A stretch of 56,389 nucleotides of DNA from JBBQTU01 sp038213005 (GCA_038213005.1 JBBQTU010000004.1:1-56389); one strand, 5' to 3'; counted from the stretch's first letter, positions 15,854 through 25,210 are shown. A program made the numbers and translations. Notes: generated by a model from the sequence alone, not told the origin.

Positions 15854-17302
15854 ATGAAGCAGCGTATCCAAAAAGCTCTCGCGGCGGCCGGGGTTGCCTC
15901 GCGCCGCAATATCGAGCAGATGGTCCTTGAGGGCCGCATCAGCGTGAACGGCACAGTCGTCCGCGCCCTGCCGGTTATGGTAGACCTGGACGAGGACCGC
16001 ATTGAGGTCGATCACGACCTGATCAAGCCGCCCAGCGGCACCAAGCGTGAGAAGCTCGTTTATATCCTGATGAATAAGCCGCGCGGCGTACACTGCACCA
16101 ATGTCTCCCAGGGCATGCAGACCCGCGCCATCGACCTGCTGGGCGAAGGCTTCCCCTATCGCGTCTTCCCGGTCGGCCGGCTCGATGCCGAATCCAAGGG
16201 CCTGCTTCTACTGACCAATGACGGGGAACTGACCAACCAGCTCACCCATCCGAAATACTCGGTCCCTAAGACCTACCGGGCTGTGGTGGCGGGGCTGCTC
16301 CAAGCCGAAGAGGCCGAGCGGCTGCAGCATGGTATCTGGCTGGCCGGCCCGGAGGGCGGAGGAATGCGTACCACCGCCAGCCGCCTGCGCATCGTGAACC
16401 GCGCCCGCGATAACACGATCCTGGAGATCACCCTCCGCGAGGGTCGAAACCGCCAGATCCGCCGGATGCTTGCCAACCTTGGTCACAAGGTGCGCGACCT
16501 GACCCGCGTCTCGCTTGGTTCGCTGGAGCTCAAGGGTGTGGGGCCGGGCCAGTTTCGTTTCCTGACCGACTACGAGGTGCGGCAACTCCGCCGCGACATC
16601 ACCCAGGCCCAGGAGGAAAGTCTCGCCCGCGCCGAGCGCCGCAAAGACAAGCTGGCCGAGACCCCCGAAGGGGAAGAGCCGCCCACCGGGCTGGCGGGGC
16701 CGTCACGCCCGCGATTGCAGGGGAAGATGCCGGTGGCGATGCAGATCACCCGCCCCGGCGCGATCGAAGTCGCCGATGATGACGTGGACTATGTGGGCAA
16801 CGTGGGGTTTCCCGCAGGGCCGCAGGAACCTGCCCGCCCGACTCCGGCTCATGCGCCGTTTCCGGCGACATCGCCAAAGCCTGCTGGCAGGAACAAGCAG
16901 CCTGCGGCCGCCAAACCGGCCGCCCCGGCCAAGCCCGCAGCGAAGCCAATCAAGTCCGCAAAGCCAGGCCCTTCGGGCGGCAAGCCGCCATTGCATCGTG
17001 ACGGACCGAAGCCCTATGGTGACAAGCGGCCGCCGGCCGGTAAGACGCCATTCCAGCCCGGCGGTCCCAAACGCTATGGCGACAAGCGCCCTTCAGACGG
17101 CAAGCCGTCATTTCAGCAGGGTGGAGCGAAGCCGTTTGGCGACAAGCGCCCGCCGCGTGACAGCCGATCGGAATCTCGCCAGAGCCAGACCGGCCGAGAC
17201 CGGCGGGGCCGGGGACCTTCGCAGGGACCACCGGACGCTGCTCGCGGACGGCGCGCACGGGGCGGCAACAAAGGCCCGTTCCGCGGCAAGGGCCGGTCGT
17301 GA
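15854..17302 (+). CDS. RluB-type 23S rRNA pseudouridine synthase with repeat tail
   Basis: Converts a uridine in 23S rRNA helix 89 to pseudouridine (RluB/RsuA family). There is an N-terminal S4 RNA-binding domain (RIQKALAAAGVASRRNIEQMV), a catalytic domain with Asp111 in GRLDAESKGLLLLTNDG, and a C-terminal catalytic motif GRNRQIRRM. The core ends near residue 255. The remaining 225 residues are a Pro/Lys/Arg/Gly-rich, disordered extension with three roughly 20-residue repeats containing PYGDKRP/RYGDKRP/PFGDKRP and a final RGG-like segment, suggesting extra RNA binding. The ATG at 15854 was chosen from the S4 domain start. Confidence 0.93.
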   Translation: MKQRIQKALAAAGVASRRNIEQMVLEGRISVNGTVVRALPVMVDLDEDRIEVDHDLIKPPSGTKREKLVYILMNKPRGVHCTNVSQGMQTRAIDLLGEGFPYRVFPVGRLDAESKGLLLLTNDGELTNQLTHPKYSVPKTYRAVVAGLLQAEEAERLQHGIWLAGPEGGGMRTTASRLRIVNRARDNTILEITLREGRNRQIRRMLANLGHKVRDLTRVSLGSLELKGVGPGQFRFLTDYEVRQLRRDITQAQEESLARAERRKDKLAETPEGEEPPTGLAGPSRPRLQGKMPVAMQITRPGAIEVADDDVDYVGNVGFPAGPQEPARPTPAHAPFPATSPKPAGRNKQPAAAKPAAPAKPAAKPIKSAKPGPSGGKPPLHRDGPKPYGDKRPPAGKTPFQPGGPKRYGDKRPSDGKPSFQQGGAKPFGDKRPPRDSRSESRQSQTGRDRRGRGPSQGPPDAARGRRARGGNKGPFRGKGRS

Positions 17303-17330
17303 TCGTTGGCAGTAACCGTTGGCAGTAACC
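17303..17330 (+). repeat. 13-bp tandem repeat
   Basis: Two tandem copies of GTTGGCAGTAACC lie just after the stop of the pseudouridine synthase gene. No function is evident. The remaining gap to 17464 contains no gene. Confidence 0.5.
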
Positions 17331-17464
17331 ATCGGCGGTGTTGCTGGCGAACCGAGCCACGTGTAATCTTGGCAGGCGTAGCGGCAAAGCCGCGGTCGGC
17401 CGCGGTGCTTGAGGAATCCGGACGTTGAAAGCTGGCGAGTTGCGACGATTGGGAGGGCGAGGCG

Positions 17465-18235
17465 ATGGCAGACAATCTGACGCAGACCATTCGGCCGCAC
17501 GGCGGTAGCGGCGCCCATAGCGTCAAGAAGCTTTCGATCGTGATCCCTGTGTACAACGAAGAGCAGACCTTTCAGAAGCTGGTCGGACTGGTGGTTGACG
17601 CCCCCGTCCAGGCGGGAGTGATGAAAGAGATCATCTGCGTCAATGACAAGAGCACCGACGGCACCGCCGCCAAGATCGACGAGCTTCCGGGCCTCTTCCC
17701 CGGCGTGGAGTTCAAGATCCACCACAAGCCGGTCAACCAGGGCAAGGGCGCTGCCCTTCGCGACGGTTTCAAGCTCGCCACCGGCGATGTCATTCTCATT
17801 CAGGATGCGGACCTGGAATACGACCCCCGCGACTACCCTAAGCTCCTGCAGCCGATCCTGGACGGGCGCGCTGATGTCGTGTTTGGCAGCCGCTTTATCG
17901 GCGAGCCGCACCGCGTGCTCTATTACTGGCACACGTGGGGCAACCTCCTGCTGACGCACTTCAGCAACATGTTTACTAACCTGAATCTGACGGACATGGA
18001 GGTCTGTTACAAGGTTTTTCGCAAGTCGGTGCTAGAAAGCATCGACATCAAGTGCAACCGCTTCGGCTTCGAGCCGGAGATCACCGCCAAGGTTGCCCGC
18101 ATCCGCCCCAGGCTGCGGATCTACGAGGTGGGCATCGCCTACTACGGGCGAAGCTACGAAGAAGGTAAGAAGATCACGTGGAAGGATGGCGTAAAGGCCC
18201 TCCTGACCATTGTCCGATTTGGGATATTTGAATAG
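17465..18235 (+). CDS. Family 2 glycosyltransferase (dolichyl/polyprenyl-phosphate mannosyltransferase type)
   Basis: Cytoplasmic GT2 enzyme of 256 residues that transfers a sugar from a nucleotide donor, probably to a polyprenyl phosphate. The GT-A core KLSIVIPVYNEEQTF, the donor motif VNDKSTDGT and the DxD-like IQDADLEYDPRDYP are present. The C-terminal part with NLTDMEVCYKVFR, NRFGFEPEITAKVAR and Y-x-GRSYEEGKKI is the DPM1/DPG-synthase-like pattern. It lacks the transmembrane extension of the longer relatives. A decarboxylase for UDP-sugars follows 8 nt after it, so the two probably serve one glycan pathway. Confidence 0.9.
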   Translation: MADNLTQTIRPHGGSGAHSVKKLSIVIPVYNEEQTFQKLVGLVVDAPVQAGVMKEIICVNDKSTDGTAAKIDELPGLFPGVEFKIHHKPVNQGKGAALRDGFKLATGDVILIQDADLEYDPRDYPKLLQPILDGRADVVFGSRFIGEPHRVLYYWHTWGNLLLTHFSNMFTNLNLTDMEVCYKVFRKSVLESIDIKCNRFGFEPEITAKVARIRPRLRIYEVGIAYYGRSYEEGKKITWKDGVKALLTIVRFGIFE

Positions 18236-18243
18236 GACCAACG

Positions 18244-19209
18244 ATGCGAGTTCTCATCACCGGTGTTGCGGGTTTTCTCGGTTCGTATCTCGCCGATTTC
18301 ATGCTCGAGCACGGGCATGAAGTTGTCGGCGTCGACAGCCTCGTGACCGGCCGGCGCGAGAACGTCGCTCACCTCACCGGCAACCGCGCCTTCAGCTTCC
18401 TCGAGAAGGATGTGATCGAACCGCTGAAGATCGACGGGGCGCTGGATCGCATCTTCCATCTCGCTTCGCCCTGCGCGACCGCCGGCTATCAGCGGCACCA
18501 GGTCATGATGCTCAAGACCAACAGCCAGGGCACTTGGAATCTGCTGGAGCTTTCGCTGCAGAAGCAATCGCGATTCCTCATGGCCTCCAGCAGCGAGGCC
18601 TACGGCGACGCCCAGAAGCACCCCCAGCGGGAAGACTACTGGGGCAATGTGAATCCGGTCGGCCTGCGCAGCATGTACGATGAAGGCAAGCGCTTCGCCG
18701 AAGCCTGCACGATGGCCTATCACCGCGCCCACAACGCCGACACCCGCATCGTCCGTATCTTCCACACCTACGGCCCTCGGATGGACATCCTCGACGGCCG
18801 CGTGGTGATCAACTTCGTGCACGCCGCCCTGGCCAACGCGCCGCTGACCATCTACGGCGACGGACGCCAGACGCGCAGCCTGTGTTATGTCTCGGACATG
18901 GTCGAAGGCATCACACAGGCCATGGAATGCGACTTCCACGAGCCGATCAACCTGGGCAACCTCGAAGAGGTCGCCGTCATCGACATCGCCAGGGAGATCA
19001 AGTCGCTGATCCCCGGCTGCACCAGTGAACTGGTGTTCGAGCCCATGGCGCCGGACGATCCCCGCCACCGCTGTCCCGATATCACTCGCGCCAAACAGCT
19101 CTTCCGCTGGACTCCGAAAGTCTCGCGCCGTGAAGGACTGGCGAAGGTGATCGAATACTACCGAGAAGAGATGGCCAAAGGCCAAAGGACCGTCGCAGGA
19201 GCGGCATGA
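18244..19209 (+). CDS. UDP-glucuronate decarboxylase (UXS-like SDR)
   Basis: Extended SDR of 321 residues that converts UDP-glucuronate to UDP-xylose (UXS group). It has a Rossmann motif GVAGFLGSYL, a catalytic YDEGK (Tyr-x3-Lys), and the UXS signatures LASP...YQRHQVMMLKTNSQGTWN and YWGNVNPVGLRSMYDEGKR, followed by THR-like RIFHTYGPRMD. Two substitutions relative to the commonest UXS sequences are seen (SSSEAYGD). It lies 8 nt after the GT2 gene, in an operon. The product presumably feeds a xylose-containing surface glycan. Confidence 0.9.
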   Translation: MRVLITGVAGFLGSYLADFMLEHGHEVVGVDSLVTGRRENVAHLTGNRAFSFLEKDVIEPLKIDGALDRIFHLASPCATAGYQRHQVMMLKTNSQGTWNLLELSLQKQSRFLMASSSEAYGDAQKHPQREDYWGNVNPVGLRSMYDEGKRFAEACTMAYHRAHNADTRIVRIFHTYGPRMDILDGRVVINFVHAALANAPLTIYGDGRQTRSLCYVSDMVEGITQAMECDFHEPINLGNLEEVAVIDIAREIKSLIPGCTSELVFEPMAPDDPRHRCPDITRAKQLFRWTPKVSRREGLAKVIEYYREEMAKGQRTVAGAA

Positions 19210-19297
19210 CTGATCGAGAAACAGGTCATTGCCAATCCTGTTTCCTTCCGGTTTCATCATTCATCATTCATAATTCATAATTCGTAATCCCGTTCCT

Positions 19298-20068
19298 ATG
19301 GAGCACCTGGAAGGTCAACAGTCGGTCATCGCCGCCATCCAGGCGTGCCAGCGGCGCATTGAGGTCATCCTCCTCAGCCACGGTGCTCACGAGGACAAGT
19401 TCTCCGAGATGCTCGAACTCGCCGCGGCCAGGGAGATCCCCATCCGCCGGGTCGACCGCACGGAGCTTGACGCCGTGGCCCACGGCTCCACGCACGGCGG
19501 CGTGGTCGCCATCTGCTCGGCCAAGCCGCGCATGAGCTTCGATGACCTGCAGGAGATGCTCAGTCACCTCGGCGTCGCTCCCCTGCTGCTCTTGCTCGAA
19601 GGCACCGAAGACGCCCGCAATCTGGGCTTCGTCATCCGCAGCGCTGAAGCGCTGGGCGTGCATGCGGTGATCATCAAGAAGCACCTGTGGGACCTGGACC
19701 CAATCGAGATCGCCCGGCCCGCCTCCGGCGCTTACGAGCGCATGCCGCTGGTGCAGATCGAGTCGGCGGACCCTCTGAAGCAGCTTCAGTCCAAGGGCCT
19801 CAAGCTCTACGGCTGCGTCGCTGGGGCCAAGCGCACCATGTACGATGTCAATCTCGCCGAGCCGTCCATCCTCGCCATCGGCGGCGAGAAGCGCGGTCTG
19901 TCCGGCGCGGTTCGCGACATCTGCGACCGCTACATCACCATCCCCAGTCTGCCCGGCGTCAGTTCGCTGTCGCTTTCGCACGCCAGCGCGATCGTGATGG
20001 CCGAAGCCATGCGCCAGCGCCGGCCAAAGTCCACACCTGCCGCAGACGCACCTGACGTCGCGCCGTAG
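19298..20068 (+). CDS. TrmH/RlmB-family rRNA or tRNA 2'-O-methyltransferase
   Basis: SpoU-type SPOUT methyltransferase of 256 residues. The N-terminal substrate-binding domain contains GQQSVIAAI and HGSTHGGVVAIC. The SPOUT motifs are EGTEDARNLGFVIRSAEALG (motif 1), ILAIGGEKRGLSGAV (motif 2) and LPGVSSLSLSHASAIVMAE (motif 3). It methylates a ribose using SAM; G2251 of 23S rRNA (RlmB) is the most likely target but is not proven. It starts 88 nt after the UXS gene. Confidence 0.9.
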   Translation: MEHLEGQQSVIAAIQACQRRIEVILLSHGAHEDKFSEMLELAAAREIPIRRVDRTELDAVAHGSTHGGVVAICSAKPRMSFDDLQEMLSHLGVAPLLLLLEGTEDARNLGFVIRSAEALGVHAVIIKKHLWDLDPIEIARPASGAYERMPLVQIESADPLKQLQSKGLKLYGCVAGAKRTMYDVNLAEPSILAIGGEKRGLSGAVRDICDRYITIPSLPGVSSLSLSHASAIVMAEAMRQRRPKSTPAADAPDVAP

Positions 20069-20119
20069 AGGTCGCAGCGCAATCGCGAGTAGCCCTCGTG
20101 GTCGGGGCGTATGGCCGAA

Positions 20120-20143
20120 AAGCGACTACAAAGTCGCTTCTAC
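20120..20143 (-). repeat. REP hairpin (GTAG family), minus-strand half of BIME 1
   Basis: On the minus strand this is GTAG followed by a stem with arms AAGCGAC and GTCGCTT around TTTGTA. It abuts its inverted partner (20144-20167) with no spacer, creating the palindromic junction CTACGTAG. Confidence 0.8.
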
Positions 20144-20167
20144 GTAGCCGCGACTTTGTAGTCGCGG
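20144..20167 (+). repeat. REP hairpin (GTAG family), plus-strand half of BIME 1
   Basis: GTAG followed by arms CCGCGAC and GTCGCGG around TTTGTA. GTAG plus hairpin is the canonical RAYT-mobilised REP design. It lies in the gap between the TrmH-like and hydrolase genes. No RAYT of this family is in the window. Confidence 0.8.
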
Positions 20168-20250
20168 TGCGAACACCTACGCCTTCCACTACTGGCGATT
20201 GCCCCGAGATTCGCCCTGCCCTGACGCGAGCCGGCACCGTCCACTTTCGG

Positions 20251-20256
20251 TACAAT
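20251..20256 (+). promoter_or_regulatory. -10-like box of the alpha/beta hydrolase gene
   Basis: TACAAT lies 7 nt before the ATG at 20264 without a ribosome site, a predicted leaderless start. Confidence 0.45.
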
Positions 20257-20263
20257 AGCCACC

Positions 20264-21160
20264 ATGCCGACTCCGCCCGCCAAAGCCACGCCAAAGCAAA
20301 GACTCTGGCGGATTGCTCAGTCGGTGATGATCGGGTATCTGCTGATCATGCTGGTGCTCTCCATGTTTCAGGAACGCCTCATCTTCCCCGGGCAGTCAAG
20401 CCAGGGGAAACTCTTCGCCGAGTTTGTCACGCCCCGCGATGCTGAGCGTGTGACGCTGCAGTTGCCTGATGGCACGCCCATCGTTGCTTCGTTCGGGGCG
20501 GCCAAGGGCGCGGATCGCAAGCTCGTCACTGAGCCGCGGCGCTATCCCACGATACTTTTCTTCTACGGCAATGGCATGTGCCTGGCCTACACAACCGACC
20601 TGGTTGAGCAGCTTCGTCGTCGCGGGGCCAATGTCATGGCGGCCGACTATCCCGGCTATGGGCTCAGTGGCGGGCACGCCGGGGAGAAGGCGTTTTATGC
20701 CGCGGCCGACGCCATGTACGATTACGCCCTGAAGCGCCCCGAAGTGGACCCGGCCAGGATCGTGCCGATGGGGTGGTCACTTGGCGGAGGGGTCGCGGTC
20801 GATCTCGCCAGCCGGCGACCGGCCGCGGGGCTCATCCTCCTCTCCACCTTCTCCAGCGTCGGCGATGTGGCGGCCTGCACCATGCCGCGGATCTTCCCGG
20901 TCCGCCTGGTTCTGAAGCATCGGTTCGACAGCGTCGCCAAACTCCCCAGTGTTGCCTGCCCGATCCTCATCGGGCACGGGACGGCCGACCCGATCGTGCC
21001 GTTTGTGCTGTCACAGAAGCTCCGCGCGGCGGCGAGGACGCCGGTCACCTATGTTGAAGTTGCCCGCGCTGGCCACAACGACCTCTTCGAGACCGGCTAT
21101 CGCCAGGTGTATGACGCGATCGAAGCATTCCTGCGTCCGCTCCAGGCGCCGGCCGAATAG
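20264..21160 (+). CDS. Membrane-anchored alpha/beta hydrolase
   Basis: A 298-residue serine hydrolase of the BEM46/YqkD-like group. One N-terminal transmembrane segment (VMIGYLLIMLVLSMFQERL) is followed by an alpha/beta-hydrolase fold: oxyanion strand ILFFYGNGMCLAY, ADYPGYGLSGG, nucleophile elbow GWSLGGG, acid strand PILIGHGTADPIVP and His in ARAGHNDLFE. The substrate is unknown. The fold probably faces the periplasm. It is convergent with the methyltransferase gene. Confidence 0.88.
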   Translation: MPTPPAKATPKQRLWRIAQSVMIGYLLIMLVLSMFQERLIFPGQSSQGKLFAEFVTPRDAERVTLQLPDGTPIVASFGAAKGADRKLVTEPRRYPTILFFYGNGMCLAYTTDLVEQLRRRGANVMAADYPGYGLSGGHAGEKAFYAAADAMYDYALKRPEVDPARIVPMGWSLGGGVAVDLASRRPAAGLILLSTFSSVGDVAACTMPRIFPVRLVLKHRFDSVAKLPSVACPILIGHGTADPIVPFVLSQKLRAAARTPVTYVEVARAGHNDLFETGYRQVYDAIEAFLRPLQAPAE

Positions 21161-21166
21161 CGGTCT

Positions 21167-21925
21167 TCATCCCCGCTGAGCGAGCATGATCAGGTCCACG
21201 CTGAGAGCCTCCTCGTAGGGCCCGCGAACGTAGTCGCCGAAGAACTCCACCTTGGCCGCACCGGCCCAGCGGGCGTAGCGCTCCAGTTGCTGGGCGCGCA
21301 GCCCCATGAACGGGACGCAGTCGCTGTGCAGCGTCGCCTGGTCGGCGTGCAGTTTGGTCACCAGCAGGTCGACAAACCCGCCGTCGCCCGCCCGGTGGAC
21401 GCCTTTGATGATCAGGTGCCTGCCCGAAGGAAGGTCGGCGAGTTTGCACTTGCCCCATTGCGTGAGCCCCTGGGGCAGCCGCCAGAGATTGAGCACATGG
21501 ACCAGCACGGCTCCGCCGGGATGCACCGCCGTGAGCAGGTTTGCCAGGGCGGCCTGGACGGCGGCGGCGTCACCTGCCAGGGAGAGCGAATTGCCGACAC
21601 AGATCGCCAGGTCAAACGTCGCAGGCGCTGGCACGGACTCGTTGAATCCCCGGCGGACAAATTTAACGCCACCATGGGTGCCCACGCGAGCGGCGGCTCG
21701 TTCAAGCATGGCGGGGCTGATATCGGCTGCCTCCACATCCAGGCCCCAGCCGGCCAGCATGGCCGCGTGATGCCCGGTGCCGCAGGCTGAATCCAGGACG
21801 CAACGGACGGCAAAACGGTCGACCAGCCAGCGGTACAGGGCCTGCTCATTGGCCAGTCGTCTGGGCCAGTCGATCATGGCCTCATAGGCGTCAACTCTGC
21901 TATCAAAGGCGTCTGCGGAATCCAT
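21167..21925 (-). CDS. Class I SAM-dependent methyltransferase
   Basis: A 252-residue Rossmann methyltransferase. SAM motif I is VLDSACGTGHHAAML, the acidic end of strand 2 is VEAADISPAML, and motif IV is FDLAICVGNSLSL. The substrate is unknown. The variable C-terminal part includes FMGLRAQQLERYARWAG, common in uncharacterised small-molecule methyltransferases. It is convergent with the hydrolase gene with a 6-nt gap. Confidence 0.87.
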   Translation of the reverse strand: MDSADAFDSRVDAYEAMIDWPRRLANEQALYRWLVDRFAVRCVLDSACGTGHHAAMLAGWGLDVEAADISPAMLERAAARVGTHGGVKFVRRGFNESVPAPATFDLAICVGNSLSLAGDAAAVQAALANLLTAVHPGGAVLVHVLNLWRLPQGLTQWGKCKLADLPSGRHLIIKGVHRAGDGGFVDLLVTKLHADQATLHSDCVPFMGLRAQQLERYARWAGAAKVEFFGDYVRGPYEEALSVDLIMLAQRG

Positions 21926-22466
21926 ACTCGAACGCTAGGAGTCCGGGGGGACAATGGCAAGGTCTTGGGGTCGGGTCGAAGCAATGCTCGGCCGGGAATG
22001 CCGGCGAGGCAAGTGCCGTGTGCCGCAGCCTGCGCCCCCAGACACGCAGGTTTTCACGGGAGAGGGTTGGGGCAATACCGTCGGGGATTTGTCGACTTGG
22101 CCGCGGCGTTTTGCAAGGCGTTCTGGTCCAAGGACTATACTGAAGGTTGGTGCGGTCTGGCGTCAGGGTGGTAGCGCAACATAGACCATTTTCCATGATG
22201 GGAAAAGAGCTCACCCTGGAAACTGCGAGAGTGTTTTTTGCATCGCCCTCTTCCGCGCCAGACGCTGCTTCTCCAGATTCTTCTCAATCAGGTCTCACCA
22301 GGCACACCCTGCCGTGATTTTGCGACCGCCCGCAGTCAGGTCTGTTTTCTGTTCCATTTTCCCTATGACCTTCTTATACTAGCAGTCTCATGTTTGGGCG
22401 TTTCCCTCCGGCGGAACCATTTCACGCCTTCGGGATCGCCCATCGCAGGATCGCCCAGGAGGAACG
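21926..22466. other. Intergenic region without recognisable features
   Basis: No gene, repeat or RNA was recognised in these 541 bp. The segment presumably carries the promoters of the divergent methyltransferase and RTX/propeller genes. Confidence 0.5.
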
Positions 22467-25184
22467 ATGTCTCTGTCACAACTCCGTCGCAATGCTCGGC
22501 TTTGTATCGCCAACGCGGTCCGTCGATTGCCGCAGTTGGATGGACTCGAGGGCCGCTTTCTGCTGGCCGCCCATCCGTCCCTCTGGCGCATCGCCGGTAC
22601 CCAGTTCAATGACACCATCAACGTTTCCGTATCTCAGACCGATGCCACCCAACTGACGGCGACCGTCAACGGCAGCGTCGTCTCTACGCGCCCCATCGCT
22701 CTGGTCCGCAACATCGTGGTGACAACTGGCGCGGGTGATGACAGTATCACCATCAACCTCGGAGTGGATCAGGCGAATATCCCCGTTTCTGTCTTCGCCA
22801 GAGCCGGGAACGATACCATCGTCGGCGGCACCGGAAACGATTATCTCAATGGCGGCGCGGGCGACGATCAGGTCAACGGAGGCATGGGCAACGACTACAT
22901 CACTGATCCTATCGGAAACGACCTGCTTGTCGGCGATGAAGGCAATGACACCATCTGCGGTGGTTCCGGGATGGACACTCTCATCGGCGGCATGGGCGAC
23001 GACCGGCTTCACGGGGGCGACGGCAAAGACATGCTTTCCGGCGGGTACGGCTCTGATACCCTGCGCGGCAATTCCGGTGCCGATATCCTCCGGGGCGGCG
23101 AAGGCACTGATCGGCTCAACAGCGGTGTCGGCAAAGACGTTGTCTACAGCGAGACCGACGACCGTGTCATCAATGGCTCGACCGACGTGCTCCGAAATGA
23201 CTTTCGCACCAACCCGCTGATTTCCGTGGACGACCCCCAGACTCTGAAGCAGCAGTTCATCGACCAGGCCGTGCAGCGGAACAAAGACAGCTACGGCCAG
23301 CCCGCCTATGTCTGGTGGCAATATTACTACTCTGGTGGCCCGATGCTCCGCGGCGATGTTTACGCGATGGCTACCAATTCGGCCACCAACCCCAAGCCCA
23401 CCGACCATTCCACAACCAACACGCAGGTGCAGGGCGTTGACGAAGCCGACATGGTCAAGACCGACGGCAACTACATCTACATGGTCAAGGACAACCAACT
23501 CGTTATCGTTGACGCCTGGCCGGCAGACGAGTCCCACGTTGTCTCCCGCACGACCCTGGACGGCTATGGCTCAGACATCTACCTCGACGGCTCACATCTC
23601 ACGGTCATCAGCACCAAGTGGATCTACGAAGACACCCCTGGGGACATCTACCCTGTTTTGCCCGTGCTGATGGACCAGGAGCCGATTGCGAGCAAACCCG
23701 TCATCCGTTCCGCTGCAATCTCTACTCGATTGATCAACTTCTGGGGATGGCGGCCCTCCAAAGCACAGGTGGTCATCACCGTTTATGATGTTTCTCACGC
23801 CGCGCAGCCCGCCGTCATCAGCACCACAACCATCGACGGTTCCCTCACCTCCTCCCGCGACATCAACGGTCAGGTCTATGTGGTCCTGGACCATTACATC
23901 GACCTGCCCTCGCCTCAGATGATCCCCGGCAAAAAGGCCGACACCTATGTCTACGAATCCCAAGACGCCTACCGCGCCCGCCTGGAAGCCATGACTCTGG
24001 AGGAGCTCTTCCCCTCCTATTCAACGACATTCGCTCAAGTGAGTGTTCCGGCCATCAGCGGCGCCATCCTGGACACCCCGGGCCTCTATGCCCCCCAGAC
24101 CCCCGGCGATGAGTCCTCAATGTTCTCTGTGGTCACCTTCGACGCGACCTCCGACCAGCCACAGATCACCGACACCACTGCGGTTGTCGGATGCACCGGC
24201 CAGATATATATGTCCAGCAATTCCCTTTTTGTGGCCGCCACCGGCTACGACGCCCCCATGGGCAACTGGATGGGCGATTGCCGTACGGATATCTACAAGT
24301 TTACGGTTGACAATGCGGGCGTCTCTTTTAACGGCGCCGGGCAGGTTCCCGGATGGATCATCAACTCCTACGCCATGGATGAGAACAACGGCTATTTCCA
24401 CATCGCCACCACCACCAATCAGACGACTACCGACACCGGTGATACCACCAACACCACCTCCAATAACATCTTCACCATGCAGAGCGATGGCGACACGCTC
24501 GAAGTCACCGGCTCGATCACTGGCCTGGCTCTTACCGAACGCATCTATGCGGCTCGGTTCACTGGCGATCGTGCCTATCTGGTCACCTTTCGCCAGATGG
24601 ACCCGCTGTTCACCATCGATCTTTCAGACCCGGCCAATCCCGTGGTGGCTGGTGAGCTTGAAATGCCCGGCTATTCCTCCTATCTCCAGCCCATCGGCGA
24701 CAACCTTGTCTTCGGCATCGGCCGCGACGCCGACGCCAACGGCCGCGTCAACGGATTGAAGGTTTCGCTGTTCGACGTTTCCGATTTCGCCAATCCCCTG
24801 CTCGTGGACACTTACAAGTTCACCTCCGACACCGACCCATCGAAGAACACCTGGTGGTTTGACTGGACATCCTCTCCCGCCGAATGGGACCCGCATGCCA
24901 TCAGTTACTTCGACCAACAGCAGGTTTTGGCCCTGCCCGTGCTCGACTGGGGCTGGTGGAATGGCAGTGGCCGCATGGAACTGCTCAAGGTTGATGCCAC
25001 CAGCGGCTTCACCGAGATCGGTCAAATCCATCACGATGGTCAGGTTCTCCGCAGCCTGAGGATCGACAACTACGTGTACTCCATCGGCACCGATGCCATC
25101 AAGGTGATCTCGCTGGATGATCCTTCCATGGACGTGGCCGATGTACCGCTTGATCTCCCGGCCAATACCACGGCAAGCGATTAA
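22467..25184 (+). CDS. Secreted RTX-repeat / beta-propeller fusion protein
   Basis: A 905-residue exported protein. The planctomycete motif LDGLEGRFLLAAHP is at residues 23-36. Residues about 85-240 hold RTX-type Ca2+-binding nonapeptides (GGTGNDYLNGGAGDDQVNGG and similar). From about residue 310 the protein becomes a Beta_propel (PF09826-like) domain introduced by the diagnostic TQVQGVDEADMVKTDGNYIY, with repeated blade motifs such as RIYAARFTGDRAYLVTFRQ and DPHAISYFDQQQVLALP. AGGAGG 5 nt upstream of the ATG supports the start. It is probably surface- or matrix-associated. Putting the RTX block ahead of, not after, the catalytic or binding domain is unusual. Confidence 0.9.
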   Translation: MSLSQLRRNARLCIANAVRRLPQLDGLEGRFLLAAHPSLWRIAGTQFNDTINVSVSQTDATQLTATVNGSVVSTRPIALVRNIVVTTGAGDDSITINLGVDQANIPVSVFARAGNDTIVGGTGNDYLNGGAGDDQVNGGMGNDYITDPIGNDLLVGDEGNDTICGGSGMDTLIGGMGDDRLHGGDGKDMLSGGYGSDTLRGNSGADILRGGEGTDRLNSGVGKDVVYSETDDRVINGSTDVLRNDFRTNPLISVDDPQTLKQQFIDQAVQRNKDSYGQPAYVWWQYYYSGGPMLRGDVYAMATNSATNPKPTDHSTTNTQVQGVDEADMVKTDGNYIYMVKDNQLVIVDAWPADESHVVSRTTLDGYGSDIYLDGSHLTVISTKWIYEDTPGDIYPVLPVLMDQEPIASKPVIRSAAISTRLINFWGWRPSKAQVVITVYDVSHAAQPAVISTTTIDGSLTSSRDINGQVYVVLDHYIDLPSPQMIPGKKADTYVYESQDAYRARLEAMTLEELFPSYSTTFAQVSVPAISGAILDTPGLYAPQTPGDESSMFSVVTFDATSDQPQITDTTAVVGCTGQIYMSSNSLFVAATGYDAPMGNWMGDCRTDIYKFTVDNAGVSFNGAGQVPGWIINSYAMDENNGYFHIATTTNQTTTDTGDTTNTTSNNIFTMQSDGDTLEVTGSITGLALTERIYAARFTGDRAYLVTFRQMDPLFTIDLSDPANPVVAGELEMPGYSSYLQPIGDNLVFGIGRDADANGRVNGLKVSLFDVSDFANPLLVDTYKFTSDTDPSKNTWWFDWTSSPAEWDPHAISYFDQQQVLALPVLDWGWWNGSGRMELLKVDATSGFTEIGQIHHDGQVLRSLRIDNYVYSIGTDAIKVISLDDPSMDVADVPLDLPANTTASD

Positions 25185-25196
25185 GTAGACTTGGTC

Positions 25197-25210
25197 CCCT
25201 ATATATAGGG
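25197..25210. repeat. Perfect 14-bp palindrome
   Basis: CCCTATATATAGGG lies 13 nt after the stop codon of the RTX/propeller gene. It could act as a weak terminator stem or a protein-binding site. No T-run follows. Confidence 0.4.
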
